Origin: Scilla litardierei
Taxonomy: Eukaryota; Streptophyta; Magnoliopsida; Asparagales; Asparagaceae
Direction: 5' to 3'
Assembly: GCA_030789695.1 (NCBI GenBank)
Contig: CM061141.1
Location: 165,485,079-165,549,078, forward strand
Length of the DNA: 64,000 bases
In this document: piece by piece, positions 34,643 through 47,734 of the stretch
Layout of the letters: every line of letters begins with the position of its first letter
How positions within the stretch are numbered: the first letter of the stretch is position 1
Program-made: the position numbers and the translations under genes
Notes under the pieces: model-generated
The model's database searches: none
Told to the model about the DNA's origin: nothing
What the model saw: the letters and a program-made list of their open reading frames with translations, nothing else

Positions 34643-35443
34643 CATCCATTGAGTACACCTATGGTGGTACGATCCCTGGATGCACATAAAGACCCCTTCC
34701 GGCCGCTGGAAGAGGGGGAGGATATACTTGGTCCGGAAGTTCCCTATCTGAGTGCCATCGGAGCACTACTATATCTGGCAAACTGCACGCGTCCCGATAT
34801 AGCGTTCGCAGTAAATTTACTTGCCAGATACAGTGCAGCACCTACACAGCACCACTGGACCGGGGTAAAGCACCTTCTGCGCTACCTCCAAGGGTCTACA
34901 GATTTGGGACTCTTCTACAAAAATGGAACACCCTCTACACTTGCAGGTTATGCTGATGCAGGGTACTTGTCTGATCCCCATAAAGAAAAATCACAGACTG
35001 GGTACGTGTTTACCTACGGATGGACAGCCATTTCCTGGAGATCCATCAAGCAAACCTTGACGGCGACCTCATCCAATCACTCGGAGATCATTGCCATCCA
35101 TGAAGCAAGCAGAGAATGCGTATGGCTACGCTCAGTCATCCACCACATCTTGTCTACGACCGGACTGAAGACTGGAGACCTCAAGCCCACCACCATGTTC
35201 GAGGACAATGCTGCTTGCATAGCTCAGCTACGAGGTGGCTTCATCAAAGGCGACAGAACGAAACACATTTCACCAAAGTTCTTCTGGACGCACGAGCTAC
35301 AGAGAGATGGCAAGATCGACATCAGACAAGTGCAGTCATGTGACAATTTGGCAGATTTGTTCACTAAAGCTCTTCCTACTGCTACCTTTAGAAAACTTGT
35401 ACATAGGATTGGAATGAGACGCCTAAGAAATCTGAAAGCTTGA
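34643..35443 (+). pseudogene. Copia RNase H, downstream of nonsense codon
   Basis: Same frame as pol after the TGA (HPLSTPMVVRSLD). It contains VPYLSAIGALLYLANCTRPD, then GYADAGYLSDP and TATSSNHSEIIAIHEASREC with the RNase H acidic residues, DNLADLFTKALP and the terminal FRKLVHRIGMRRL. It is complete and otherwise intact, stopping at 35443 shortly before the polypurine tract. Translation would require readthrough. Confidence 0.9.
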
Positions 35444-35658
35444 AAGCTTGTACAGATCAGGGGGAGTTTGGCAGAGTTTGTACTCTTTTCCCTTAACTAT
35501 GGTTTTTCCCACTGGGTTTTCCATAGCCAAAGGTTTTAACGAGGCAAATCTCACCAACTCAGGATCCTGAAGTATCCACCCCATGTGAGACCCATACAGG
35601 CCCAGAATCCTGAAGTATTCATGAGCAGGGTCCACAACTATGGCTGGATAAGGGGGAG

Positions 35659-35805
35659 TGTTGTGAATGGGTATTTACTGGGTTGGATGAGTTATTGGGC
35701 CAACCTAAGTGTTTGGGCCCATATCTGTATAAGCCCACTTGTATTCTCCCCTTTGGCTATAAATATAGACCTGAGGGCTCTCCCCTCAATAGTTGATTCA
35801 TAACA
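35659..35805 (+). repeat. Copia 3' LTR
   Basis: 147 bp, identical to the 5' LTR except one base. Preceded by the purine tract AAGGGGGAG (35650-35658). Confidence 0.97.
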
Positions 35806-36564
35806 CTTTCATGAATTTTGGAGCTGGAGAATGCCAATCGCTACTTGTAATCGCCTTGATGAAGTTGGAGCATCAATTGTGACAAAAATTCAATTTTTCC
35901 TGACAAAATCCCCTCAAAAAGCTAAAGATTCAATTTTTGCTCAACAAAATGCCCCTAAAAAGCTAAAGATTCAATTTTTGCTCTTTAGTTGGAGGATTTG
36001 AACCTAAATATGAATTGGTCTTCATAAATTTAGAAAAAAACTACAGATGAATCCTAAAATGAAATAATTCAAGCAAATCTAACACCCAAATCAAGTTAAC
36101 ATAGGAATGTGGAACCAAAAGCATGAAAAAGATTTAGTGGTTGAGAGATTTACCCTTCGAAAGAGGCAAAATTTTGGAGCTATCGGATAATTATATTTTA
36201 AAAATGGATCTAAATGCAAAAGTACCATCACGCAAAAACTTACCTTTATCTTTCCTGTTTGCCTAATAACCTTCGCGGTTGAGACCCCAACCATAACCAC
36301 CTAAACATCCATCGGAAAAATGAAAGCAGTTTTAGAGCTAGGTGTTGCGAGGAAATAAAAACCAAATTGTGATACAAACAATTCTATGAGGGACAATGTT
36401 GGTAGTCTTAAAAGCCTAAATCATTGAATCCTAAGATGGTTTGTAAGCAAAGAGGTTGACTGTTTCATTCTACAGAACTTTCTATGATGCCTATTATTTC
36501 TTTCAGCTTCAGCTCTTCACCGCTCCCCCGTTGACTCAGTATCTTTCCCATCGATTCTTGCAAC

Positions 36565-38569
36565 GTCGCTTAGGATTGTGATTTTGATGAAATAAACAGC
36601 CGATTGATGCAGAGGGCAAGGGCTTACTTAAATAGAGTGCCCGAGCTAAACGGACTCATATCTGCAGGTCTCTTTTCCTTCACAAAGATTCGTCTACTAC
36701 AAAAAGAGAGATCAAATCCAAATAACCCTTACTGAATCGAGATCTGAAACAAACTGGCAATAATCTGCTAGCAAAACTGTCAACATATCTTGAATGAAAC
36801 CTTTATCGTAAAATTCTGGGAGCATTGCATGCATGATGCATGAGCAATGGTTATGAAATTTTAAATTTTCATAAATCTAGACATAAAAAGCTTAGTTTTT
36901 ATCCAAAAAAACAAAATAATAGTGGAATCTTACTGCCATAAAAATTGAATGGCAGAAACAATTTTTAACATGTTTACCAATATGACAGTTTACTTTATGA
37001 TAGTTTATAAGTTGAATGACAGAAACAATTTTTTATGTTTGTAAACATGTTTATAAATTGAATGACAGGACTTCCATATATAATTTTGAAGAATTTATAT
37101 CATGCCTGCCATAAATAATTTTATTCAGTCCTTAAATATAAATTTAAAGAATGCCATATGTATTTAAGGTCTGCCATATATAGTTATCCTTAAGGATTGC
37201 CATATATAATTATCTTTAAAGACTTTAATTGTGGACTGCCATATCTTTTTTGGTGTTACTTTTTTTGGTGATAATTTTTATTCGGCTAAAATAACACAAA
37301 ATTTTATAAGGGCTGAAATATATATTAGGACTGCCATATATATCAGGATAATTTTATATCAGGACTGCCATATATATCAGAAATAAAAAGGTTGAGGATT
37401 GCCATAGTAACAACACCTGGCTTTTTAGCCTGATATAAATGGAATAGTAATTACTATTAGCAATCAAAATTAATATTAGCAATTTTAGCAATTCTGCTAT
37501 TAGCATTACTATTAGCATAGTAATGGCCTGAAAAAGTTGTAGTTACTAAAATTAATATTAGCAATCAAAATTTTTGGACAAATTATTTCTGGCCTGCCAT
37601 ATATATCACCAAAAGTGAAGGTAACACCAAAAGTGTAACATTAAGTTCTTTAGTCATATGTTAACTTTTTTGTAAACAAACAACCTGAAACATCATGCAT
37701 GCCAATCGCTACATTAAGATACTTCACCCTGCATTTAAAAAGTGCAGTCCTATGTTCGGTTGTTTGTTTATATTCTTAATCCATGCTACATGCCAAAATC
37801 CAGGATGAATTTTAGCATTATTCTAATGAATTTTCATGAACTTTGGTGCTGGAGAATGCCAATCGCTACTTGCAATTGCCATGATGAAGTTGGAGCATCA
37901 ATTGTGACAAAAATTCAATTTTCCCTGACAAAATCCCCTCAAAAAGCTAAAATTCAATTTTTCCTCAACAAAATGCCCCTAAAAAGCTAAAGATTCAATT
38001 TTTACTCTTCGGTTGGAGGATTTGAACCTAAATATGAATTGGGTCTTCATAAATTTAGAAAAAGAACCACAGATGATCCTAAAATGGAATAATTCAAGCA
38101 AATCTAACACCCAAATCAAGTTAACATAGGAATGTGGAACCAGAAGCATAAAAAATACCCTTCGAAAGAGGCGAACTTATGGAGCTATCAGATAATTATG
38201 TTTAAAGAATGGATCTAAATGAAAAAATACCATCACACAAAAACTTACCTTTCTCTTTCGTGTTCTCCTAATAACCTTCACGGTTGAGATCCCAACCATA
38301 ACCACCTAAAAATCCATCGGAAAAATAAAAGCTGGTTCAGTGCTAGGTGTTGCGAGGAAATAAAAACCAAATTGTGATACAAACAATTCTCTGAGGGACA
38401 ATGTTAGCAGTCTTAAAAACCTGAATCATCGAATCCTCAGATTGGTTGCAAGAAAAGAGGTTGACAGTTTCATTCTACAGAACTTTCTATTATGTTTATT
38501 ATTTCTTTCAGCTTCAGCTCTTCAATGCTTCCCCATTGATTCAGTGTCTTCCCCATCGATTCTTGCAAT
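36565..38569. repeat. Internal 2-kb tandem unit 2, block B
   Basis: Matches 6421-8426. The GACTGCCATATATA cluster is at 37065-37405. No ORF is convincing. Confidence 0.9.
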
Positions 38570-39730
38570 TCTTGTGGTTGGACCACTTATCCTTTGTGAT
38601 CAAAGCATCCGCATAATCTATAATGTTAACATCACTTGCAGAACATCAAGAAAAACATTTAGTCAACTTAAGAAAGAATGTGTTTGTATGAAGTTATTCA
38701 TAATTGATTAGGCAACATCTGAGAATTGGCATCATTGATCATCAAATTTCAAAAAAGAATAAATTGACGTGAGATCCCCGTGCTGTGGAACTTAAAAAAC
38801 ACACATACATAACAACACTTGAAATAATAAAAAAAGGCTTTCCGGGCAAGTTCTACACAATTTCACCTGTATGACGATATTTAACATTAACATACAATGA
38901 AACCTTCATGGCCATGGAATTCTTACAAAATAGCTGAGGTTGACCCCAATAAAAATAAATAAAGTTACTCATCTGTAAAATCGCAACATGCCCGCATGTT
39001 ATCTAAAAGGACCAAAACAGTTTGGAAAGAAGTACTTTAAGCAATGGCAATTACATTAAAGATTCTGATGCCATTGGCCCATTTAAGGAAGCTTGGGTTA
39101 CATCGCATGGGCACTTAATTAAAAATGCATAAGCATGAATGCTTCTTCACAAAAGCTTGTAGATATATCACTGCTGCTTCTCTGTCACATTCTTCCCCAA
39201 GTACTTGTTACGTAAGAAAACATAGCATGAATAAATGCATGCCACTGAATCCATAGTACTACAGAGCAATGTAATACATTCAGTTACTGGTCCATATAAA
39301 ATAAAAGTGCAAGTTCCAAATCAACATAAGACCATGTTTAGTAAATGTAGGGAATCATTTATTGCAGGTTGATTACATGTATTTAGGACCATATTTATGT
39401 GGAAGTAATACAGTGATATCTTGACACATTTGAAATCAAAACACATATCAAGTTTCAGTATTCTTTGATATATAATAGCCATGGATCTAATAAATCATCC
39501 ATTGTGCAAATTTTTAGATATATATGTGTATGTATAGTTAGACATCTTTATGTATCAAAGTGAAGATATATATGCTCGTGATTTGGAAATGTCAGATTTG
39601 ATCTTTCATTAACGTAGTCCAAATCCTCTGATATCAATCTCAACATATTGAACAGAAAATCTCTTTGAAGAATCTAAATATGAGGTCTATGGCTCTTTGA
39701 ATGATATCACTAAGTGACAGAGGGATACTT
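38570..39730. other. Non-coding stretch of block B (equivalent of 8427-9587)
   Basis: Colinear with block A; no gene seen. Confidence 0.4.
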
Positions 39731-40453
39731 ACTTGGCTTCAAAGTGGATCAGCCATAAAGAAATCCAACATTAACACTTGCAAGTGGAATATGATAAGCA
39801 TTTAGTTCTTCAACGTGGTGTCTGGAAAGAGAAGCTTGCTTCTGTAATTAAAACTCAAGTTGTGCCACCTTATAAAGAGGGTACCAGATTATGTTCCTGA
39901 TGATCCTGAGGAAATGATAGCGGCTTGATCGAGAGACAAATTGAAAGTACATATGAGCACCAGAAGAAATACATGCTCCAGTCTAATGAGCATCTCATTA
40001 TCTTGAAAAAAATTTCCAGATTTTAGACTGATCAAAAGGGAGACTATAGCGGAACGAAGCAGAATGTTACCAGAAGCAAAAGGCCAGTGATGGCTTGAAC
40101 CTGAGTTGAAGTGTAGCCCTTTGCAGTGAGAGCCAAGTGGGCAAACATAATTCCCACCACTATTGTCATTGAAGTAGTACATATGAAGAAAATGTCCATG
40201 TACTTCAGTTCTTTTGTAGGGGCAAACTCAACTATAAATATATAATTTATTTGTGTCTTCCTCCACATAAAGATGATGCAGCCATAAAGGAACATGTGTC
40301 GGAATATGAGGCTAAACAAACGGCAATCAATATTGAAGTTTTAGTACGACTTGAATCGAAAGATGAGAATATGAATTATGAGTTAAGATTAGAGTAATAT
40401 TCACCTAAGGACAGGATATGCAGTCTCCATGAATGTCGGCATAAACTGCTCAC
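39731..40453 (-). pseudogene. PHO1-type EXS relic, copy B
   Basis: Same four exon remnants as 9588-10310, shifted by about 30,143 bases. Exon ii lies at about 40071-40311 and exon iii at about 39869-39975. The frameshift in exon iii and the stop in exon iv are shared with copy A, so the gene was already dead before the block was duplicated. Confidence 0.85.
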
Positions 40454-41625
40454 ATGAGTTCTAAGGGCAATGCATTCTACAACGGTTGCATTTCTATATT
40501 AATTTCGTTAGTAATGTAAGATCATAAAGTATTGTCTACACCTGAAAACAAATCAGGCATAAAGTTAGCAAAAAATCTGATTTATGACAAATAAAAGCTA
40601 GTTCTGAAATTTTTTCAAACAGTTGCGGAAGTCTAGAGGTTATTGTTGAAAAATGCTTCAAATTTGATTGGTTTTATATTGAACAGAAATAAGTTCACAG
40701 CTCAGCAAAAACAAACTGATACCTGAATAATACGATTATGTATACAGTTTTTATATAATTCAATCAAGACGATTATGTATATAATTATATCAGACTGTGA
40801 ATATTGAACATCAATGAGTTCACAGTTTTAGGAATGAGTTCACAGTTTTTATATCAGAATGTCCAATTATTTCAAGAGTTCAATAGCATGCCCCAATTGT
40901 CCTTATCAAAATTCACAGTTTTTATTTTAAGAGTTCAATATTCGCAAGTTCAATATTCACAGTTTGAACTTTTGAACTGATATAATGTTGAAGTTCAAAA
41001 GTGTATGAGTTATCCCCAACAGGAATATATCATTTTTCATATAAATTACATGGAACCTACAGAGATATTTTCAAAGATGGACCTGTAAAATGCAAAACCT
41101 ATAAAATGCAAAAACCATAAATTATTTTACAGATTCATAGATGGAACTTACTCTAAAAATACCCATAAATACAGAGCAAGTTCATAGATGAAACCTGTAA
41201 AATATAAAACCCATAAAAACATAGCACTTTGATGCCCAAAATTTATAATAAACCCCAGTCACGAAAAACTCATTCGTCTTCCTTCCATAGATAAACGTAT
41301 ACCCACATAGCCAATAAAAGAACAGAAAAACAACCACAAAATTTAGAAGGGAAAGAAAAACAGAAATCAACTCAAGCCTTTTAATCCCATCCTTGGATAG
41401 ACTTATGAAATGGTTAATCATAATGGAGTTACTTTCATATCTGAACAGGTAAATTAATTGGAACATCTCTGAACTACCTTCACATCCTGATATGTCCTAA
41501 ATTTAAAGTTTATGCCTCATATATATTATTTAATACATGCTACATCAGCTATTATTAACCATTGCTTATGGATAAATTGACACAGTGAGTGAGGACCCTT
41601 CTGAATTGTCTTAGAAATGTTATTA
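40454..41625. other. Non-coding stretch of block B (equivalent of 10311-11482)
   Basis: Colinear with block A; foldback AGTTCAATATTCAC sequences at about 40930-41000. No gene seen. Confidence 0.4.
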
Positions 41626-41658
41626 TCATCTGACCAGGTTAGCCACCATCCTCCAATA
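41626..41658 (+). pseudogene. Possible ORP (oxysterol-binding) motif relic, copy B
   Basis: Reads SSDQVSHHPPI as in copy A; the surrounding frame is open from 41617 to 41826 but changes character after the motif. Confidence 0.3.
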
Positions 41659-42109
41659 GGTTTCATATCCACGTGGAAGATATTAATGCATTTGAATTCC
41701 CTGATGGTCCTTATGTCTCATGTATTCATAACTTTCCTCAACAATCAACATAAACATTCGATTTTAGCATTAGATCATCGAAAAATTTCCCAAGCGCCCC
41801 AGTTCAACATAGATGCAAATATGTAAATAAATAAATTAATTAAGCATAATGAAGTCTTCATCTAATGAAATGCTTTGAAAAAAGGCATATGCATATAACC
41901 TGCATTAAGAAAGTACTTTTTCAAATCTAGATTTCGAATATAAGCATGAGGATTTACGGGGTTTTTCCCAATATTATTGTTGCACATTGGATAATAAGAT
42001 ATTGGATCTCACCCTTCGAATTAGGTTAGTGTGATTCCATTCAAATTATTGAGTCAAAAAATCAAACAGTTAATATGCAAAATAAAAAAAACCAAAGAAC
42101 CATACCAGC

Positions 42110-42643
42110 TCATCCACCAACCTCTGCACAAGCATCCACGCAAGCAAAATTGAAAGCCACCTTGATGTTGGAGAGCCATGATGATGATGCTACTGCTGCT
42201 GCGAGCACCACGGAGTTACCGTTGGAATCCCAAGTAATCAGGTTGAGATTGATTGAGAATAGAAATGATGTGGCTTTTGAACGAAGGACTACGACTTGCT
42301 GATGCTGAGCTTCATTTCCTCCAGAGTAGGGGCTCATCCTCCTCCTTGACGCTGACCTCAGGCTTGTAGAGCATGGTGGAGAGCTTTGCGAGGGACAGAC
42401 GACCTGCCGTTGATGTGCTTCGTTGCCCTCGGAGCCGAAATAAAGAGTGGGTGATCTGAATGCGGGCTGAGGGGGGTCTATGCAGGGGACCGAGGGGGAG
42501 GGGGTCGGGATCAGAACAAGGAGATGCAAGGGGGTTGGGTGAGTGAGAAAGATAGAGAGAGCGGGAGAGAGATCTGAGAGGGATTTAATTTCCAAATTTG
42601 TTTTATTTCCAACTTCCCCCCAAAACACTTTTCTTCCCCCCAA
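42110..42643 (-). pseudogene. CT-rich leader plus exon-like ORF, unidentified, copy B
   Basis: A 177-codon open frame equivalent to 11966-12440 in block A. The N-terminal part translates UTR-like CT-rich DNA and is probably not coding. The C-terminal half (MSPYSGGNEAQHQQ, WDSNGNSVVLAAAV) may be exon. A possible donor (GAGCTG/GTATGG) follows. Product unknown. Confidence 0.3.
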
Positions 42644-42895
42644 AATTTAATCCACCAAAGTTTTGTTTCAAACTTAAAATTTCAAACCTCCTATCAAATA
42701 GTTTCCCTCCAAACTCAAGTTCTCTTCTCCCACTTTCAATTTCTCTTGTCTTAACCAATTTCTCAACTCTTATCCAATTTCTCTTAACCAATTTCTCTTA
42801 ACCAATTTCTCTTGATAACATCCCTCAAATCTAACCAATTTCTCAACTCTTATCCAATAACCCATGATAACATCCCTGTTTTATAATATAGATAT

Positions 42896-43478
42896 ATATA
42901 TATATATAAGGGTGAGTCTGAAAAAAAAACTCACAGTTAATAAGGCCACACATTAAATTATATCAAAATTCCTTCTGTTTTGGCAACTCAAATTATAAAA
43001 AAAATTTAACCAATCATTGTTAAGTAAGGGTTGATCAAGGTTTACTCAATGGGTAATATCTTCGAATTTCAATGCTCAAAGATAAGAAACAGAACTTAAA
43101 AATCAAGAAAATAGAGGGCCGAGCCCATGTGATATACACAAAATCAAAGTAATGAATTCAAAGCAGGGCCTTAAAAATTATCCACATAGGCAGATGCTAA
43201 TTCAATCAGAGGCAGACACATCGGCAGACCAATGGCGAAAAACGTACAACCCCATGGTCAAAACACAGTAACCCAACATCCCCATTCATGTTGATCAATA
43301 GGGGATTGATTCCCTCTTTTTGGAGTGCCGATGGCCCAAGTATGGGGCGGAAAGAAATTCCGATCGGCAGCGGCCTGAAATCGGGCTAAAACAATAACAG
43401 GTGACAAACCCTATTGGCTGATCAAACGGTGAATCAGGGCACCTTGATCGATCCATGGAAGATTGACGGTCGGGTTCC
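42896..43478 (-). mobile_element. Element Y, internal remnant (left of solo LTR X)
   Basis: This continues the internal sequence of element Y interrupted by solo LTR X. GTTCC at 43474-43478 pairs with 48857-48861. It has no ORF of substance. The 3' LTR of Y is absent; the sequence runs into the block B boundary, and its exact left limit is uncertain. Confidence 0.5.
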
Positions 43479-44071
43479 TGAAGGGATTTCGGCGGACCCT
43501 TAGGGCACAAAAACTCTATTCCCGTCCTAAGTCCGACGGAACATAGACATAAAATTGCAGCGGAAAAATTATGTTAATCTAATTAACATGCAGCCCTAAG
43601 GAACCAGACCATCTTAGCCAGGATCTCTGCCAACTCGGGGTGGATCTGACCACCCCAAGAGGGATCTAAACTAATGCGAATAATTAAAATGAAAGCTTCT
43701 AAAAACATACCCGGAATCTCAACCCTGGGGCGGGTAAGATGTACCGCACCGTCTTCCGAGCCGCTCCCCGTCCCACGCCGAGCTGCTCCTCGAACCGCAC
43801 CTCGAACCGCTCCGCATCCCGAGGCGAGCAATCCTCGTGTCACTGAGCCAACCACGCGTCGAAGAAAGTTTCACGCAAGTGAAAACCTTCGCCAAGATTT
43901 CGGATCCGAATCCGAACTCCTTCGTGGCTTTGCTAGAGCCCTCAGGAGTAAGGCAGAAATATAGGCAGATAGAGAATATTAATTTAAGCCTAGATCCGAG
44001 CGTGCTCCAACATTTACGGGAGCCACTCAGATCTGGAGTTTGGGATGAGTTTGGAGGAAGGGGGAGGCCCC

Positions 44072-44081
44072 TATTTATATA
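44072..44081 (-). promoter_or_regulatory. TATA box of solo LTR X
   Basis: Minus strand CGCCTATATAAATAGGGGCC, followed by a leader-like region (CCTCCCCCTTCCTCC). Confidence 0.65.
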
Positions 44082-44439
44082 GGCGGCATGCTCTCCCCTT
44101 TTTCGCACAACCGATATGGGACTATTAAATGGGGTTAATAAATTCAATTTAGTTTGCCTTTCACAAAGGCTAAACTTCCGTGAATTTTAACTCCCTCACC
44201 GTTGAACTTCATGATTGATACAACCTATCAATTCGAAGGGTGTTCAACGGTGGGCGCATAGGAAAATCCGACGAGTCAATCGGAGTCCGTTTGACTTCCA
44301 ATTGATCGCCAAAAGTTCAGCCCAAGGGTTGTTTTTCACAAAAACTGAGCCGTCAAAACTGCTCATTAACCCTAGGGTTCTGTACCCATTATGGGGCCCA
44401 GCATGTGGGCCCCACAGCTCAAAGGGGAAGGCTGACTGG

Positions 44440-44715
44440 GCGCCTGCCCAGACCTGGGCGCTTGCCCAGCCCTGGGCGCAGGTGCCCAGGCGCCCGGCGC
44501 CGGGCGCCCGGCGCCAGGCGGGCGCCTGGCGGGCGCCTGGGCCGGGTACCTGGCGCCGGGCGCCTGGGCCTGGGGCCCGGCACCCAGCCCAGGGCGCCTG
44601 GGCTCCCAGGTGCCCGCCCTGGGTGCCTGGGCTGGCGCCCAAGCGCCTGGGCCTGGGCGAGGGCCCAGGCCTAGAGCGCCTGGTGACCTGGGCACCCAGG
44701 CCCAGGGCAGGGCCT
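44440..44715. repeat. GC-rich GCGCCTGGGC repeat in LTR X U3
   Basis: Irregular repetition of CCTGGGCGC, GGCGCC and CCCAGGCGC over about 270 bp. ORFs through it (up to 233 codons) are low-complexity. It lies roughly 360-640 bp upstream of the LTR X TATA box. Confidence 0.85.
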
Positions 44716-44860
44716 TGGTTGGCCACTGACCCAGACCAGACCCGGATGGTCTGGCATGGGTCAGTCTGGTCTAGTCTGAACAGACCTGACCCATTGATCT
44801 GTTTTGGGCATAACTTGGGCATCTGGCGTCCGATTTGGATGCCGTTCGAACCTGGATTTA

Positions 44861-47640
44861 TGTCACGCCCCGCCACCCTAAATAGAGAGGATCTGTTTGA
44901 CAAGCCGCGGTATTAGAAATACCCAGCGCTAATATGTATACTAAATGACTCGCAGGCCACTACAACCGCTGAGGAAATACGGGTAGTAAAGTGCGAACTG
45001 AAAAAAAAACAGAACAGTACAGCTCCAACAAAAAAGAAAGTACAAGGTACCACAACACAGGCAGCAAAGTAAAGTACTACAATCAGAACACCCAGACTTC
45101 ACAGAGCACCATAACTATGCAACTAGTACCGTACAAGTCCAATGTACAACCCTAAAACAGCAAAAGCTCCCACAAAAGTACAACTTAACCCTACGGGGTA
45201 CAAAGGGAACATGGGCACAACACTACTATCATCACACACACACACACACACATCCCAAGACTACACCACGTGACCCACACTTACCATGAACACTATGGAC
45301 CATGCTGAGATGAGCTGCCCTCCGGGGTCTCCACTCCTGGACCTGTCGCCTGAGAACTAGTACCTGGACCTGTATGGGGAAAGGACACGTCACAGCGTGC
45401 CCAGTAGGAACTCCACAACTCGACTACTCTAATCATAGTGCATAACAAGGAAGCACAACAAGGAAAAGGCGTCACATTCCAGAGTTACTGTTTTTTTGTG
45501 TCTTTATAGATTAGTTTTCATGCATGAATTTGAAACCTCAGTAATGGGTCAGACATTGGGGACTGGACCTCACCCGGTAAGGTGGGTGGAATGCTACGAC
45601 TTCCCGAGACAAGCTCTTACGAAAGAATACGTTCACTAACCCAACCAACTTAACCACGACCACACCAACTCCCCGTCGCTGAGGGCCCGTCAGGAGTGGT
45701 CCACAACCCAGCAGTCCATCCCCGCATGCCCACTCATTACCGTGTTTTTCCACAACCCTCCTAGGGTCCTCACCCACTTCAAGTGGAACAAGATATCCCA
45801 AGGTTATCTTTTATCTAATCATTAATCCTAGGGTATTGAGCATGTAAAATGAAGTATGTAAATGATGTCCAAATTCATTCTTTTCATCGAGATGTTCACA
45901 ACAAACTTGCATGCTCCATAAGCCATGTATCATAACCTCATTGATCATATACAATTTCTCATGGGTAATACATGTCACACAAATTAAAAATGCCATTTTC
46001 CAAGTTTCTTCAATCTCAAGTTCATTCAGGCATTTTAACAAACACATAATGAGCACCAGATAAATGAAGAGAATCATATCATCAATTTTTGTAACCGATA
46101 GCATAACTAATCTTACATACATGCATCAACATCATTCATGCATTTGGAGTGAAATATTAGCAATATCACACATTTCCAACTTCACTCAACACCATCCAGC
46201 ATACTGAAATTGCAAGAACAGCTAGAAAGATAGCATTTTAACCCATTTCTCTTGTGAATTTGACAACACTCAAAGAATTAAAGTTGGAGATATAATAGTC
46301 CTGAGTTCATCCATAAAATTTCATTCAAAAATATGAAGTACATGATTTATAGTGAATCATTTAGTAAAGTGTGTCAAATCTACTCGGCAGACAGATTTCT
46401 GGATCTGTCTTCAATGCCAATTTTAAGCATGTTGAAGCCAGAATTACGACATATGAGCACTCTGATGAACATTTAGAAAACCTTCTCAAGTTTCCTAAAA
46501 GACCAAAATCAGCAAAATCCATAGAGTGTGCAGGTAGTAGTGCTCATTTTTCTGAACTATGTACAGCTTGACAAAATTTCACACATCTTGCAAACATGGA
46601 ATTATTTCTCATACTTATTGAACCCAACATATGACAAATTTTATATGAATTTGGGGTAAGACTTCAATATCTATAGCTACATATTTTTTTCAGAAGGTGA
46701 TTCCAACTACAGAAATAAAAATCGAAGTGCAAACACACATGCAAAATTCTGTTTTCAGGAGAGGGTGATATGCAAGCAAATACAAGGGAAAAAATTGAAT
46801 CTTTAGGGCTATTGCACACATAAAACATGAAATCAAGGACTTAAACATTATAATTATCATCATAATAATCTCATAGGCCTAAAGAAAAATTCCCTAACCA
46901 AATTAGAGCTCCTACCTCAAAGAAATTCTCTTCTCCTTCTCTTTTCTTTCTCTTCTCTCCACCTTTCTTTCTCTTGAAAGCTAGGGTTTTTCCTTGAATT
47001 TTTTTGGAAGCAAAGGCTAGCATTTTTGGAGTGTTTAGGGACTGAAAATGGGGAAGGGAATTTCGTTCAAATGGTTAGGGGTGGGGGAGAGAGTAATAGA
47101 AAATGAAAAGAAAAAGAAAGAAGGTTAAAGAAAGAGCTAGAATGGTTTTACAAAATATCTAACTCTAGAACTCTCTTAGGATAAGCATGCATAGGTTAAA
47201 ATGACTTTAATACCCTTCCAAAATTATCCCTCAAGTTTCAAGTATTTACAAGTTTGCCATTACTTTATGCACATACAACACTAGTATGTACGCACAGCTG
47301 TTTTAGTCAAAAAAGACCGTTTTGCCCCTGACCTTTCTAAAAATTTACAAGCATGCCACTAAACCCCATCCCTTTTCACACTATCCCCTCTCTCAATAAC
47401 CCACTCCTTCTAAATTTACAAGTTTGACATTTCTTTACACACCCACTTTTACCCTACACACACACTTCCACCCGTGTAGTCAAATGACCAAAATGCCCCT
47501 ACACTCTTCATGAATTTACATGATTGCCATGAGCCACATTCACGCCATATCTCTCCTTATCAACTCTCATCATACTCTCTCTACTCGAGTGTAGAGGGCT
47601 ACCGCATCAGTCGTCGTATAGAGCTAAACAGGCCATGACA
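44861..47640 (-). mobile_element. Solo LTR Z, chromovirus-like
   Basis: About 2780 bp. The plus strand starts TGTCACGCCCCGCCACC and ends GGCCATGACA. The terminal GGGGCGTGACA on the minus strand resembles the chromovirus LTR end GGGTCGTGACA. Flanks are ATTTA (44856-44860) and GTTTA (47641-47645), a 4/5 match consistent with an aged target duplication. It includes a (CA)10 tract at 45233-45252. No coding sequence. Confidence 0.7.
45233..45252. repeat. (CA)n microsatellite
   Basis: Ten CA units inside solo LTR Z. Confidence 0.95.
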
Positions 47641-47734
47641 GTTTAGACCAGGACATTTCCGTCTTACTCGTGAACTTTTCCTTGCGTTTATTTTATTAAA
47701 TGTGGTCTTAAATATTTAAGACACATTTAATCTC

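Larger units (their letters stand above)
28802..35805 (+). mobile_element. Complete Ty1/copia element, very young
   Basis: 7004 bp between CTTTC duplications (28797-28801 and 35806-35810). Both LTRs are 147 bp and differ at one position (28932 G versus 35789 A). The order of gag, protease, integrase, RT, RNase H is that of Ty1/copia. It is nearly intact; the only clear lesion is an in-frame TGA at 34640. Unusual traits are the very short LTRs, a ~1.9 kb structured leader and a separate gag frame. Confidence 0.97.
27534..36564. repeat. Internal 2-kb tandem unit 1, block B, split by copia element
   Basis: 27534-28801 and 35806-36564 together equal unit 1 of block A (4403-6420). The GACTGCCATATATA cluster is at 28025-28380. 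Confidence 0.9.
13145..42895. repeat. 13-kb tandem duplicated block, copy B (two LTR elements inserted)
   Basis: This is the same block as 1-12745, enlarged by a chromovirus (16241-26216) and a copia element (28802-35805), each with its 5-bp target duplication. Removing 9981 bp and 7009 bp leaves a length equal to copy A. Homology ends at about 42895 in a (TA)n tract. The PPR relic at the left edge reaches slightly further left (about 13083) than the window shows for copy A, so the true unit may begin near there. Confidence 0.95.

Noticed and set aside
44215..44916. 233-codon ORF and its antisense partner over the GC repeat of LTR X
   Set aside because: Low-complexity Pro/Gly/Ala/Arg translation of GCGCCTGGGC repeats, open in several frames.
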